A stretch of 64,000 bases of DNA, taken from assembly GCA_018881555.1 (NCBI GenBank), contig JACAXG010000206.1:69155-133154 (forward strand), read 5' to 3'. The position numbers and the translations under genes were made by a program. The stretch comes from Amblyornis subalaris. Its lineage: Eukaryota > Chordata > Aves > Passeriformes > Ptilonorhynchidae. Positions 23,751 through 35,400 of this stretch are shown here, piece after piece. How positions within the stretch are numbered: position 1 is the stretch's first letter; each line of letters begins with the position of its first letter. Below the pieces are notes generated by a model. That model saw only the letters and a list, made by a program, of their open reading frames with translations, had not been told where the DNA came from and ran no database searches.

Positions 23751-24973
23751 GGCAGCCCAAACCAACTGAAAAAGGGATGGCAACTTTGCCACTTCCCCAA
23801 AGAGGGCAGAAAGTCAGAAGTCCATGCAAAGTTTTAGTTCACACTTTCATTTCTTGAAAAAGAAACCAAATAAAAGACACCAAATACTTTCAGGAAAATG
23901 GGGCTGCTTCCTCCTGAACAACCCACGGAGGACACCGGCACAGCCTGAAGGATGGGCTCCCTGGTGACCCAAACGAGGCAGAATAAAAGGGGTTTTATAG
24001 GACTGCACAGGTTTAAAGTTGATCTTATGTGACTTCTGGGCAAAAACCTAGCTGGAAATAAGGAGGTGTTGGGAATAAAGACGGAACTGAAGCAAATTAC
24101 TGGGAAAAATGAGTGTGAGTGATGTCCTGACTCCAGCTCCACATGACAGGAGGCACCGAGGCCTTCGGAGCCAGATGGCACAAAGGGCAGGACAAAAGCC
24201 AGGTTATTTTTCCCCTGCTTTATGTCAACAAAACCTCACAGACAACGTGGAAAACTGAAATCAACCTTCACAAGGTGAAATCCTGTGGAGTCACAGGGAG
24301 GTTGGGCAGGTTACAAGTGGTTTGTTTACTTTTTTTAAAAAATTATTTTAATTGCTAAAGCATAAATAAAAGCACGGTGAAGGGGTGGTTAAATATGACA
24401 TGTAAAGGCATGGAGTGGTCCAAGGCACACAGAGTACTGAAAAATAAAAACACTTGAACACATCAAAACCGTCTCCAATTTTACTGCAGAAATACTGGGT
24501 TTTGCAGTCCAGTGAATTAAATGTGATTTTTCTAATTTTTTTCATCACTTCACTAGGAAATCTCCTAAACCAAAATCGATCTTTAAAATGTGGATATGTT
24601 AAAAAAGTGATTGGATATAAATTGAACCGGGAGGGGGGGGAAAAAGTGATTTTTGATCACTGATTAATTGTTTTTGATTCCAGGCCAAATGGTCTTTTCA
24701 TTTCTGAGGATGGTGGGGGGGTGTAGTTTTTCCCTCCTCCTCACAGGGAAGGGTGAGAAAAGAATAAAAAAGGGATGTTTTTTTCTCATTAAAGAGAAGC
24801 TTTAGGGTCATTGTGGCTTAGAACAGGGCTTGAAACTGGCCCCTGAGATGACTTTTCGGTGTTTCTCACACTCCTGAAAATCAGCCAAAATGGAAAAGAT
24901 TTCAGGGAAAAAGAGTCAGTGAGCACAGTAACACAGTGAAATCTTGCTGCATTTCCAGATAAAAACTTTGAGG

Positions 24974-25108
24974 GATGCTGGAGGTGGGATGGAGGCAGGA
25001 TAGTGGTTGGATGCAAGGAGGGTGGAGTAGGAAAGTTAGGTGGGATGAAGGAAGGCTGGAGTAGGGAAACAAGAGGAATGGAGACAGGCTGGAGGAGGGA
25101 AGCAGGCA
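24974..25108 (+). repeat. Minisatellite, left segment
   Basis: Purine-rich degenerate repeats of the GGATGGAGGCAGG / GGAGGAGGGAAGC type. Same motif family as 25290-25849 and 26427-26925; cut by a CR1 insertion on its right. Confidence 0.8.
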
Positions 25109-25284
25109 GGATCACAGAATCCCAGAATGGTTTGGGTGGGAAGGGACTTTAAAGCTCATCTCATTCCACCCCCTGCCACGGGCAGGGACGCCTTCCACCA
25201 TCCCAAGTTGTTCCAAGCCCCGTCCAACCTGGCCTGGAACACTCCCAGGGATGGGGCAGCCACAGCTTCTCTGGGAGACCTGTG
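25108..25284 (-). mobile_element. CR1 LINE fragment inside the minisatellite
   Basis: Complete inverted 3' end (CACAGAATCCCAGAATGG) to GCTTCTCTGGGAGACCTGTG. Minisatellite sequence lies on both sides. Confidence 0.9.
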
Positions 25285-25289
25285 TGATG

Positions 25290-25849
25290 TGGGTGGAATT
25301 GATAAGGGATGGGGATGGGATGCAGGTGGGATTTAGGAAGGATACAGGCAAGTTAGAGGAGGAGAACCAGATGGGATGGAGGCTGGCTGGAGGAGAGAAC
25401 CAGGCAGGAGAAGGGATGGAGGCAGGATGGAGATGGGATAGCAAAGGGTGGGATACAGGTGGGATTCAGGAAGCATGCAGACAGGCTGGTGGAGGAAAAC
25501 TAGATGCAATGGCTAGAGGATGGAAGAGGGAAGCAGGAAGGATGTGGATGGGATCAAGGTGGAATGCAGGTGGGATTGAGGAGGAATGCAGGCAGGCTGG
25601 AAGAGGAAAATGAGATGGAGTATGGCAGGAGGGAAGAAAGGCAGGAGGAAGGATGCAGGATGGGATGGCAGAGGGTGGAATCCATGTGGGATTGAGGAAG
25701 GTCACAGGCAGGCTGGAGGTGGGATACAGGCAGGATGGAGATAGGATGGAGGTGGAGTTGAGGAAGGATGCAGGCGGGTTGGAGGTAGGAAACCTAGATG
25801 GGATGGAGGCTGGCAGGAGGAGGGATGCAGGCAGGAGCAGGGATGCAGG
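25290..25849 (+). repeat. Minisatellite, middle segment
   Basis: About 560 bp of degenerate GGATGCAGGTGGGATT / GGCAGGCTGGAGGAG units. It ends at GGGATGCAGG where the LTR begins. Open frames on both strands here are by-products of the repeat. Confidence 0.88.
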
Positions 25850-26426
25850 TGTCACCGAAACTGCGGGAAAAACAAAAACTCTCCAACAACATCTTTTTAG
25901 TGTTGGAGAATCAAGGCATTACTTTATTCTGGCCAGGATGTGCAATAGGAATAATTTCATCCACACATTGCCCGGGTCGTGCAGGGAAAATCATTCCATC
26001 ACACACGACGTTTTACCCGATGTTTCCCATATTTATACAGACAAAACCCAAGAAATTCTAGTTCATTGGTCTTAAATTAAGCAATTCTTAGTACTCAGTC
26101 TCCTATCGGTTATTGATCCCTTCGCCTCCGATGCTAATTTGGTCCTCGTTCTTCGGTTCTCTTATCAGTCTTGTGCAGAGCGGGTGCCTCCGACCACGCC
26201 GGGGTGGTGCTGGGAGCTGATATTCGTTAGCGTTCGTTAATGGTCACTTATCTCCTCTGTATCTTGTGGCTGCCCCCGACCTATGGAGACGTTAAACTCA
26301 TCCGGCCTCGCCCAGGGAACAGAGTCTTTTGAAAAGAAACTTCAATTCCTTTCCCCCCGGGCAAAGATGAATAAAACCCCTGGCTAAAGTCGGTTTAAAA
26401 ATGTTAAAAGTTGTATCATTTCCAAC
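25850..26426 (-). mobile_element. Solo LTR of an endogenous retrovirus
   Basis: Non-repetitive 577-bp block inside the minisatellite. Read on the minus strand it has LTR architecture: TATAAA at 26037-26032, AATAAA about 105 nt downstream at 25928-25923, and a terminus ending ...GGTGACA about 73 nt after that. A GCAGG pentamer flanks both ends (25845-25849 and 26427-26431), a possible 5-bp target duplication, though GCAGG also occurs in the repeat unit. The minus-strand 5' terminus does not give a clean TG start, so that edge may be off by a few bases. No internal gag, pol or env sequence is adjacent. The family is not identified. Confidence 0.7.
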
Positions 26427-26925
26427 GCAGGTGCGGGGGTGGAGGCAGGAGGAGGATGGAGGCGGAAGCAGGGTTGAAGCAGGTGCAGGGATGGAGGCAG
26501 GAGGAGGGAAACAGGCAGGAGCAGGGATGGAGACAGGAGCAGGGATACAGGCAGGAGCAGGGATGCAGGCAGGATCGGAGATGAAGGTAGGAGCAGGGAT
26601 GGAGACAGAAGGGAAGCAGTCAGGAGCAGGGACGGAGACAGCAGGGAAGCAGGCAGGAGGAAGGACGGAGACAGCAGGGAAGCAGTCAGGAGCAGGGACG
26701 GAGACAGGAGCAGGGAAGCAGTCAGGAGAAGGGATGGAAGCATGAGAAGGGAAGCAGTCAGGAGCAGGGAAGCAGGCAGGAGGAAGGCAGGAGCAGGGAT
26801 GGAGACAGGAGGAGTGAAGCAGTCAGGAGCAGGGATGGAGGGAGGCAGGAGAAGGGATGCAGGCAGGTGCAGGGAAGCAGCCGGGAGCAGGGATGGAAGC
26901 AGGAGGAGCAGGGATGGCGGGAGGC
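26427..26925 (+). repeat. Minisatellite, right segment
   Basis: About 500 bp of GGAGCAGGGATGGAGACAG / GGGAAGCAGTCAGGAG units, more homogeneous than the left part. It abuts the CpG island of the CTSB promoter region. A 192-codon minus-strand frame here is only the translated repeat. Confidence 0.92.
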
Positions 26926-27420
26926 GGGCTCCAGGGGCGGGCAGCCGGCAGGATGCTGTCACGCCAGGGGCGGGCCGGCCCGAGATGACTCAGCCCCCGG
27001 GAGCTGCCCCGGCCGTGGCTAGCGAGCCCTGGCGGGGCTGTGAGTGCCGGTGAGTCCCGGTGAGTGCTGGTGAGTGCCGGTGAGTGCCGGTGAGTGCCGG
27101 TGAGTGCCGGTGAGTCCCGGGGGCCGGGCCGGGGACGCGCACAGAGAGCGCGGCGGGCGCGGGCGGGGAGCGGTAAGGGAGGGGATGCCGCGGGGCAGGG
27201 GACACGCGTGGGGCGGGGAGAACGCGGCACCCCCTTCCACGGCTCCGCGGGGGCAACAAGCAGCGGCGTCTCCCGCTTTTTCCAGCGGCGTTTTTGGGGA
27301 TTTTGGCCCGCGGCCGGCGCGGGAGGGGGATGCGGCATGCGGGGTGAGGGAGGGGGATGCGCTGCGGCGCAGGGGTGCGGATCGCTGCGGGGAAAATGCC
27401 TCAGAACCCAGCAAACCTTC
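26926..27420 (+). promoter_or_regulatory. CpG island, probable CTSB promoter and leader exon
   Basis: Very GC- and CpG-rich block with several GC boxes, 5.0 kb before the first CTSB coding exon, which itself has a splice acceptor (AG at 32432-32433) 5' of its ATG and so needs an upstream non-coding exon. Mammalian CTSB also has non-coding leader exons. No TATA seen. The exact exon and its donor cannot be fixed because of the donor-like repeat at 27040-27120. Confidence 0.55.
27041..27120 (+). repeat. Eight 10-bp repeats, each carrying a GTGAGT donor motif
   Basis: Exact 10-bp period. Units are TGAGTGCCGG with single-base variants (TGAGTCCCGG at 27051 and 27111, TGAGTGCTGG at 27061). Eight GTGAGT hexamers result, with GT at 27040, 27050 and every 10 bp to 27110, inside the CpG island. 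Confidence 0.95.
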
Positions 27421-27916
27421 AGGAAGGGTCGCGGGAGGAGAGAGGAAACCTTGTTTTCCTGATAAAGACAGGAAAAACACCCTAGCCCTGCTCGTCAGCT
27501 GACGCCGAGGTCGGTTTGGCACCCTGGGAACATCCCGTGATGCACAGCCCAGCCTGGGTTTTGACCATGGCTTGGGAATGGCGCTGGAGAAGCTGCCGTG
27601 CGTCCCTCTGGCTTGGAATAAATGTCTCATTCCCATACCCTACTCTCAGGGATGCTCTGCAGGCGTGATTCAGCAAAGATCGCTTCCTCCTGGCAATTTC
27701 CCTCTGGGTTGCGGATGAAGGGAAGGGATTTCCGTAGCACGGGCTGTCTGGGGTCTTGTGCAAGGCTCTGGTTTATGGATTGGTCTGTGAGAAAAAGAGG
27801 AAAAAAAAAATCAATGCAGCTTAATTTGAGAGGAATCTTGTGCTTTCTGTGCATGGAAGCTGCAGAGGTGAGTGCTGCAGCTTGTCTCGGGATGGATTTG
27901 TTTTGCCAGCTACAAG

Positions 27917-27963
27917 TAGGGTTGGAATTAGATGACCTTTAGGATCCCTTCCAACCCAAGCCT
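27917..27963 (+). mobile_element. Short CR1 3' tail
   Basis: GGGTTGGAATTAGATGACC then CCCTTCCAACCCAAGCC, about 45 bp of CR1 3' end. Confidence 0.7.
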
Positions 27964-29930
27964 CTCTAGGGTTCTGTTATCTGACCTGTGCTAGTGATCT
28001 GGCTTTGCTAGAGGGGAGTAAGTGTGGGGAGGAGTGCCTCACGTTGTTTTTTCTTGAAGGAAAAAACCCATTCAAGCTCTAATAATGCAGCGAGAGCTGT
28101 AATGAAGTCACCAGACCGCGGGTTTGGTGCTGCCAAGCTCACCTGGTGACACAGCAGGCTGAGCTGGATCGGGAGCTGGAGCTGAACCTTTATGGCTTGG
28201 CTTTGTTGTGGTTTGTCACAAGCCCTGGCAAACAGAACAAAGGACAAAGCTCGGCACAGGCCTGGGGCTGGTGCTGAGCAGGACACATGACCGGGGCTGT
28301 GCTGAGCACCCCTGGCCCTGGAGGGCTGAGGGGTGTTGGAGAAGTGAGGGTGGGACCGGTTTTCCCTTCCCCAGACCCTTGGAGTAGGTGTGGGTGCCTC
28401 TGTCTGTGCCCGGAGGGGCTCGGCCCAGACGGAGCAGGAGCTGGGAGATGCCTCAGGGCTGTGGCTTATCTTGTGGTGTGACCCGGCTGAGTCATGTGAG
28501 ATGGGCTCGGAGCAGCCGGTTTGGGGGCTGGGGGGTTGTTTTTTTTCCTTAAATAAGGTTAAATGGGACGTGTGGGCTTTGATTTTGGGGAGGGAGACCT
28601 TCGTGGTGCAGAGGTGAGGGGATTTCTTGCGGGCGCTGTGTGTCTGCCTTGGCTGCTCGGAGGGCGATGTGGGGTTCCTGCTGATGTCTGGAACAACATG
28701 GTCCAACAATCAGGAGCTCTGTCCTTGGGAAAACAGGCGGGGAACTGCCCCTGGCTCCCAGATCTCCTGGTCAGGAGGGATGGAGACGGCACTTGGGTGG
28801 TGCCTCCTCCTTCCCTCCTCCTCCTCCTCCTCCTCCTCTGCGACAGCACAGAGGGGTGTGGGTGGCTGCTGCAGCACTAGCACAGCCGCATCCCTCCGGC
28901 TGCTCTCCTCCCTCGCAGGCTGCGGCTGCTCTGAGCAGCTCCTCTCCCAGAGCCTTCGGCCTCGCTCCTCCTCCTCGCTGCCCGGGAGAGAGAGGGGCTC
29001 CAGGGCTGCACTCGGCTGGCCCGAATTTTGTCTTTTTAAGCGACCAGCTGGCTGAATTTGAGCGTCCTGCCCAGGGCCGGGTGTGCTGGTGGGTATTTAT
29101 TTCTTGCTCATCCTTCAGGACATGGCACTAGCAGGTACTTAGGATCCCAGGGTCGCAGTCCAAGGGGAGCTGGAGCGACTCGGGGGGCTCTTTGCAAGCC
29201 CCCAACATCCTCCTGCCACCTGGGGAGTTCTGTAGGGGTGAAGCTGCCGTGTCCTAAGAAGTCCCACAGCCTGGTTTCTGTTTCCCGGCTGATGGGCTGC
29301 TGGTGGGATGTGACCCGCGGGTCAGCCTTGGCCGGGGTTATCCTGAGGCTGCGAGGCACCTCTGGAGCCGCGGGGGCGTGCAAAGGGTTGGGATCTGCTG
29401 GGGTTCCTGGAGAAACTCCCCCGACCTGTTTGCTGTGCACTGGGGAGAGCAGATCTCGGTGGGGTGCAGCAGCTGTTACGCAATTTTGGTTTTGGTGCTG
29501 CTGCTCTGGTGTTCGAACGGCCGTGAGGTTTTAGGGGATGAGGAGGAGGAGGCGATAGCGGTGCTGGGGGCAGGGGGAATGCGATAAGGCTGCCAGGGGG
29601 AAGCTCTTGCTCTCGCCGTGGGGCGGTGGTGGAAACCGGCAGCTTTTTCTTGCTGTGGGCTCTCTGAGGTTGTTGTGGTCAGGCTGCACATGACCCACAG
29701 CCAGTGGGAATCCATCCTGCCGGTCCCGTGCCTGCGTGTCCTATTTATAGATCTGCTGCACGCAGGATAAAGCCAGGGAGAAAAGGGGGGGGGGGGGGCA
29801 GGGAGGAAGAAATCCCGCGAGATGGAGGATTTCCCCTTCCTTTTCCAGGCAGATCTCGGGATACCTGGTGCCAGCTGAGAGGATCAGCTCCCCACCACCC
29901 AAAACTTCACAGCCGTAGGAGACCTCGTGG

Positions 29931-30302
29931 AATAATAGAAAGGTTTGGGTTGGAAGGGACGTTTAAAGGTCGAGTTCCAGCCCCTCTGCCATGGGGGCAT
30001 CTTTAACTGTTTATCAGGTTGCTCATCCAACCTGCTCTTGAATGTTTCTCGGGATGGGGCATCCCCCAGCACTTGGAGCAACCTGTTGCCAGGCCCTCAG
30101 CACCCTCACAGGGAACAATTTCTTCCCAATATCCCATCTATCCCTGCCCTCTGGCAGTTTTAAGCCATTCTCCCTTCTCCTGTCCTTCCAGCCCTTGTCC
30201 AAAGTCCCTCTCCAGCTCTCCTGGAGCCGCTTTAGGCACTGGAAGGGGCTCTAAGGTCTCCCTGGATCCTTCCCTTCTCCAGGTGAACGCCCCCAGCTCT
30301 CT
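29931..30302 (-). mobile_element. CR1 LINE copy
   Basis: Inverted 3' end (GGTTTGGGTTGGAAGGGACG), then a subfamily-specific TTTATCAGGTTGCTCATCC block, and on to GGAGCCGCTTTAGGCACTGG. Confidence 0.88.
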
Positions 30303-32459
30303 CATGACCCATGGGGAGGCTCCATGCCCACAGGAGACTTGGCAAGAGGGGTTTTTTTTTTTTTTGCCTAAAGAGCCGTCTGGCTCCCAGCTATTGGCTT
30401 CGCTGGGTTTGCTGGCCCTGGGCCATGTGGTGGTGCAGATGCAAAGCAGCAGAGCTGAAACTCTGCCTTGTCGGAGGGGAAACTGCTGGGATCTATTTTC
30501 AATCTGGTTTCGGGTTGCCTGGAGTGTGGTCTGGTGACCCGAGGCCGGGGGATGTCCCGTGGCCGTCCCTCAGAAGCTGGGGGCGAGCAGCGCCCGGGTG
30601 CCTGGGCAGGGTGGTTTTCAGCCCGTCAGCAGCTTTACAAACAGCCTGCTGAAAGGAAAACTGCGTCATGTGACTTCTGGCCTCAGAAATGCCTCCTTCC
30701 TGCGCTACGGAGTCAGCTGCAGGAAGTTAACAAGAGGTTTTTTGGGGGTTCGACGTTTTTCTGCGTGTGCTTTTTTTTATTACTATTATTTTTGAAAATT
30801 TTTCATTGAAAAGGTGTTTCGGCTCAGGCCGGTCGCCTGCAAGCTTCCTGCGGCCGTGTTGAAGGGGCACAAGTTGTAATAGAAATGTGTGTTTGTTCTC
30901 CTGGGTGTAACCTCCTTCCTGCTGTGTAAGCAGGGGAGCACAGCCAGCGAGGCCCTTGCCTGCAGAAACCTCTCAGCAAGAAAAAAATGCATGAAACCCC
31001 TGTAAATATGCATGAAACCCCTTCAAAGAGGGGTTAGATTTAGAAGTAGGAGGACCCATGTGCTGCTGAAACTCAGCTTTTTTGGGGGGGGGCCGAGCAT
31101 CCTGCTGAAGCACAAAGAAAGAGGGGGAAAAAATAAATAAACGGTGGGAGGAGGAGGGGAAAAGGAGAGAAAAGCCCCTTTATACAGCGAGCTGCAGCCG
31201 CCTGGGCTTGTTGCTGGCAGAAAGTAGGACACTCCTGCTGGGTTTTCTTCTCTGGAAAGGCTAAACTTGGCTGTGAGTGGGTGGAAGCAGCCGGCAGGGA
31301 GGTGTGTGTGTGTGTCCCGTCCCCATCCCCTGCTCATCCAGCTCTGCCGCCGTGGGGCTGGAGAGCTGCTGGCAGGAGCTGCGTGTCCGGTTTGAGCCCG
31401 GGCCTGCCGAGGTGATTACGGGTTCAGCTCGCTGAGATGAGCAGGAATTAAAGCCTGGATGTCTCTGCTGTGGAGGATCCAAGGTCTTGGGTTGCTGGTC
31501 GGGGTGGATGTGGGGCTGGTGGGAGGGCGATGGGAGGGTTTGGAGGAGGAGGAGGAAGGTGCCCTGGTGTGTTTGCAGAGATAAAGGAGCTCGTGATGTG
31601 TCTGAGTCAGGGGACATTGAACAAGTGGCTGCTGGCGCTGGGGGTTAAAGTGGAGTTAGGCAATTTGATGTGAATTGGGTTAAAGGAAAGCAGAGAAGCC
31701 ACCGAGCCCTGGAGTGGTTTTGGGCTGGGTGATCCTCGTGCTCCTGCGCAGGAGGCTGTGGTGCCTTCTTGCCTGCTCTTGGATTTCCCTTGTGTCTCTG
31801 TTCCCCAAATTGGGACTTTCCTGGTGCCCTGCACATCCCTGGGGAAAAACTCCAGTGGGAAGGGAGCGGAGGGACAGCAGCCACAGGCGGCTCCAGTGCA
31901 TGCTGACCCCTCTCTGCCTGGGCAGGGGGTCACACTGGGGCTGTGACACCAGTCAGGGTCCCCAGGGCAACGGGCTGGCCAAAATGAGGCCATAAAGTCC
32001 AAAAATGTCATTTGGAGTGGTATCTTCAAAGGAAACAGCACAGCAGCAGGGCCAGGGGCTGGCAAGTTTGCTGTGGAGGTGGGAGGTCACTTTTTCTCCT
32101 AGTCCTTATTCCCCATTTTTGTGGAAGTAAACACAGGTTTTAATACCCTCCAAATCCTTTGGATCTGCTTCAAACGGTATTTTCCTGTGGTTGCTAATCC
32201 TGCAGTGGCCAACAAACAAGTTTGCCTTGTCTGAGTTGTCCTGAGCTGCAGGAGGGGGCTGGTTCCTCTGTTCCTGTGCCCCTCCTGACCTTTGGGGTAA
32301 TTGGGGATCCGGAGGGACCTGGTGGAGCCACACATTTTCTCCCCCCATGTGTTGCTGCAATGGTCCTTCAGCCTTGCTTGCAGTCTGAGCCCACCTTGGG
32401 AATGTTTCCAACGATGCTCCAATCTGGCTGCAGGTGGAGAGTCCCGTGCAGTAGCCAAG

Positions 32460-35400
32460 ATGTGGCCCTCTGTGTCCCTCCTGTGTGTCCTGGTGGCCTT
32501 CGCCAACGCTCGCAGCGTTCCTTACTACCCCCCTCTCTCCAATGACCTGGTCAACCACATAAACAAGCTCAACACCACCTGGAAGGTGAGTACAGGGCTA
32601 ATTTGGGGGTTTTTTTTTTGATTGCTGGCAGTCTCTTTGTGGGATTCAGTGGCTGAGCTTTGGGAGTCTCACCATGGTGGTGACATCAATCCAGCCTGGG
32701 TCCCAGTTGGCTTTTCCAGTGAGGTGATCAGGGCTTCCTGTAGTGACAGGGACTGTGGAGCTCCTCTTTGGAGCAGAGCATGATGAATTTTTGGAGTAGG
32801 AGCAGTGTAAGAGGAGGAAACTCTGCAGGAGGCTGGGAGCAAGCAGCGAGTGTCCGGTTACAGGTGACCTGATCCTCCTTGGCCAGTTCGCTGTGTCCAG
32901 AGCCTCGAGCTGGACCTTGCTGGTCCTGATGGGCTGATCCTGGAAGGGGCTGTGTTCTGTAGGTAGTTGGTAGTGTCAGACTCCAGCTGGGATTCAGGGA
33001 GCTCTGGAGCACCAGGCTGGTCCCAGCAATGCTCTTGGTGGCTCTGGAGCGCCGTGTCCCATTTCTGTGTGTCTCTTCCCAGGCAGGGCACAACTTCCAC
33101 AATGCTGACATGAGCTACGTGAAGAAGCTCTGCGGCACCTTCCTGGGTGGGCCCAAGCTCCCCGAGAGGTGAGTGCAGGGAGGAGGAGGTGAAGCTCCAG
33201 TAGAAGCTTGTGTGGATCCTCCATGTGTGTCCGGAGCGGGTGAGGGGCTCTCCTGGCAGGCTGTGGGCAGGGTTCCCCCCGGTCCAGCTTGGTGGATGGA
33301 ATTAAGCACAGAGCTTAATTGTGAGGGGAAAATCCTGCCAGATTCTTGACCGGTTGTGCAATTTCTTATCCTTGAAAATGAACACACTGGAGGAGCTGCT
33401 GACCTGATCTGAGGACATCACAGGTGTTTATGCTCCTTCAGTGAGCAAACAACAGCCCTTGTCCTCCAGGTGACCTTCAGAGGAGGTTGGAGAGTCCAGT
33501 GCACCCCGTGCTGGTTCGCTGGTGTTCCTGTGACAGGATTTCCCTCTCCTCACAGGGTGGATTTTGCTGCAGACATGGAGCTGCCCGACACCTTCGACTC
33601 GCGGGTGCAGTGGCCCAACTGTCCCACGATCAGCGAGATCAGAGACCAGGGCTCCTGCGGCTCCTGCTGGGTGAGGACAGGGGTGCTTTGAGGTCGTGCT
33701 GATAAAGTCTTATTGGGCAAAAACCATGCCTTTGAATCTGCTGCTGAACCCCTGCCGTGGGGTTCCACTATCTCAGGTTGCTCCGAGCCCTGTCCAGCCT
33801 GGCCTTGGACACTCCCAGGGATGGGGCAGACACAGCTTCTCTGGGCAGCCTGTGCCAGGGCCTCACCACCCTCACAGGGAACAATTCCTTCCCCATATCC
33901 CATCTAACCCTGCCCTCTGACAGTGGGAAGCCATTCCCCCTGTGTCCTGTCGTTCCAGCCCTTGTCCAAAGTCCCTCTCTGGCTCTCCTGGAGCCCCTTT
34001 AGGCACTGGAAGGGGCTCTAAGTTCTCCCTGGATCTTTGTCTTACCCAGGGAACACCCCCAGCCCTCCCATCCTGGCTCCAGAGCAGAGGGGCTCCAGCC
34101 CTTGGAGCATCTTTGCTGCCCTTTGTGGGGTAACAGGGGGGATCCTGCAGTGTCTGAGCCTCTCCCAGCCAGGCCGTGCCTGCTGCACTCATTTCCAGGA
34201 GGTTTCCTGGTTTCTCTCCCTTGGCCAGCTCTAATGGGTGTTTTGGGGCTGCCCTCAGGCTTTCGGCGCCGTAGAGGCGATTTCAGACCGGATCTGTGTC
34301 CACACCAACGCCAAGGTCAGCGTGGAGGTCTCAGCTGAGGACCTGCTCTCGTGCTGTGGCTTCGAGTGTGGCATGGGGTGAGCTGCTCCTGCTCCTTGTG
34401 CCCTGGGAAGGTGGTTGGGAGGAGCAGGGACACACCCTGGAGGTGCTGATTGCTTCAGCCCTGTCTGTTACCTCCCTAACGAGCAGGAAGCTCCTCCAGA
34501 GGTTTGTGTTCTGGGTGATGGAGTTAGGTGGGAACATAAAGGTAGTTCCAGGCACTAAAAGTCGTTCTGGGACACATCCTGCCCCTAGCATAGTGGATGA
34601 TGCTGGCTGGTGAAGGGAGGGCAGGCACAGAGCTGGCAGCTGTCAAAACCAAAGGATGGATCTTTCCGTAGTCCCAGATCCTTGGTTTTCAGCCACAAGC
34701 CTTTTTGCCTGTGGCTTTTCCAGTTGTTGAGCGCAGGGTAGGAAGTTGGGTATCCAAGTCCTGTTGCTCCTGGCAGCAGAAGCTAGCTGATCAGGGACCT
34801 GGTAAGGAGGCTCTTTGGGATTTGGAGGCACAGGTGCTCTTAGCTCCTTGCCTGAGGCCTCTCAAGACCAAACCTGGGGAAGGCAGGATCAGACTGAAAA
34901 AAGGTTTAATGTGCCCAAAGCTTCCCTTCAGCCGTCCCTGGCTGGCTCCATGCCCCTGCCTCCCCCAAACTGGGATGGCTGGGGCTGGAAGTGGTGCCTG
35001 TTCCCCCAGGTGCAATGGTGGTTACCCTGCCGGCGCGTGGAGGTACTGGACTGAGAGGGGCCTCGTGTCCGGGGGTCTCTACGACTCCCATGTGGGTAAG
35101 TCCTGGCAGATACCCTTGGGAAAGCAAAGAGGAGAATCTCTGCTGGTTAAGGTCCGTGTTCTTTGGGATGCTTCTGTCCTGGTGTGCATCCTTGTGGCTG
35201 CTCCCCGCTTTGGGTCTGGGCTCAACTCGAGCACCTCTGCGGTCCCAGCTGGCTGCTCCTGCCCCCACGGCTCCTTCTGGTCACTCCTTTGGGACAAGGG
35301 TCCCTGAGAAGCACCCAGAGGCAGGGGGTCCATCTGGGAAGGGAGTCAGTAACCCTTAACCCTCCAAAGCTCCTGTTTCCATAGCAGGAACGAATCAGGC

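Larger units (their letters stand above)
7326..26900. other. Gene-poor spacer between AvBD13 and CTSB
   Basis: No coding exon recognised. It holds CR1 fragments, the poly-G/N gap scar, short tandem duplications, the pentamer microsatellite and the large minisatellite, each listed separately. The longest open frames (for example 199 codons at 17043-17642 and 237 codons at 19089-19802, both minus strand) show no domain or family resemblance that I recognise. Confidence 0.55.
27421..32433. other. Probable first intron of CTSB (non-coding)
   Basis: No coding exon recognised. Contents: a tiny CR1 tail (27917-27963), a CTC-rich run near 28812-28840, a CR1 copy (29931-30302), and several G- or T-rich homopolymers (about 29787, 30351, 31082). 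It is called an intron only if the CpG island at 26.9-27.4 kb is the CTSB start. Confidence 0.45.

Noticed and set aside
26384..26962. 192-codon Leu/Pro/Ser-rich minus-strand frame
   Set aside because: It is the translated minisatellite and LTR edge; periodic residues reflect the DNA repeat.
28008..28709. 233-codon minus-strand frame upstream of CTSB
   Set aside because: No domain recognised; low-complexity Ser/Pro/His composition in GC-rich DNA.
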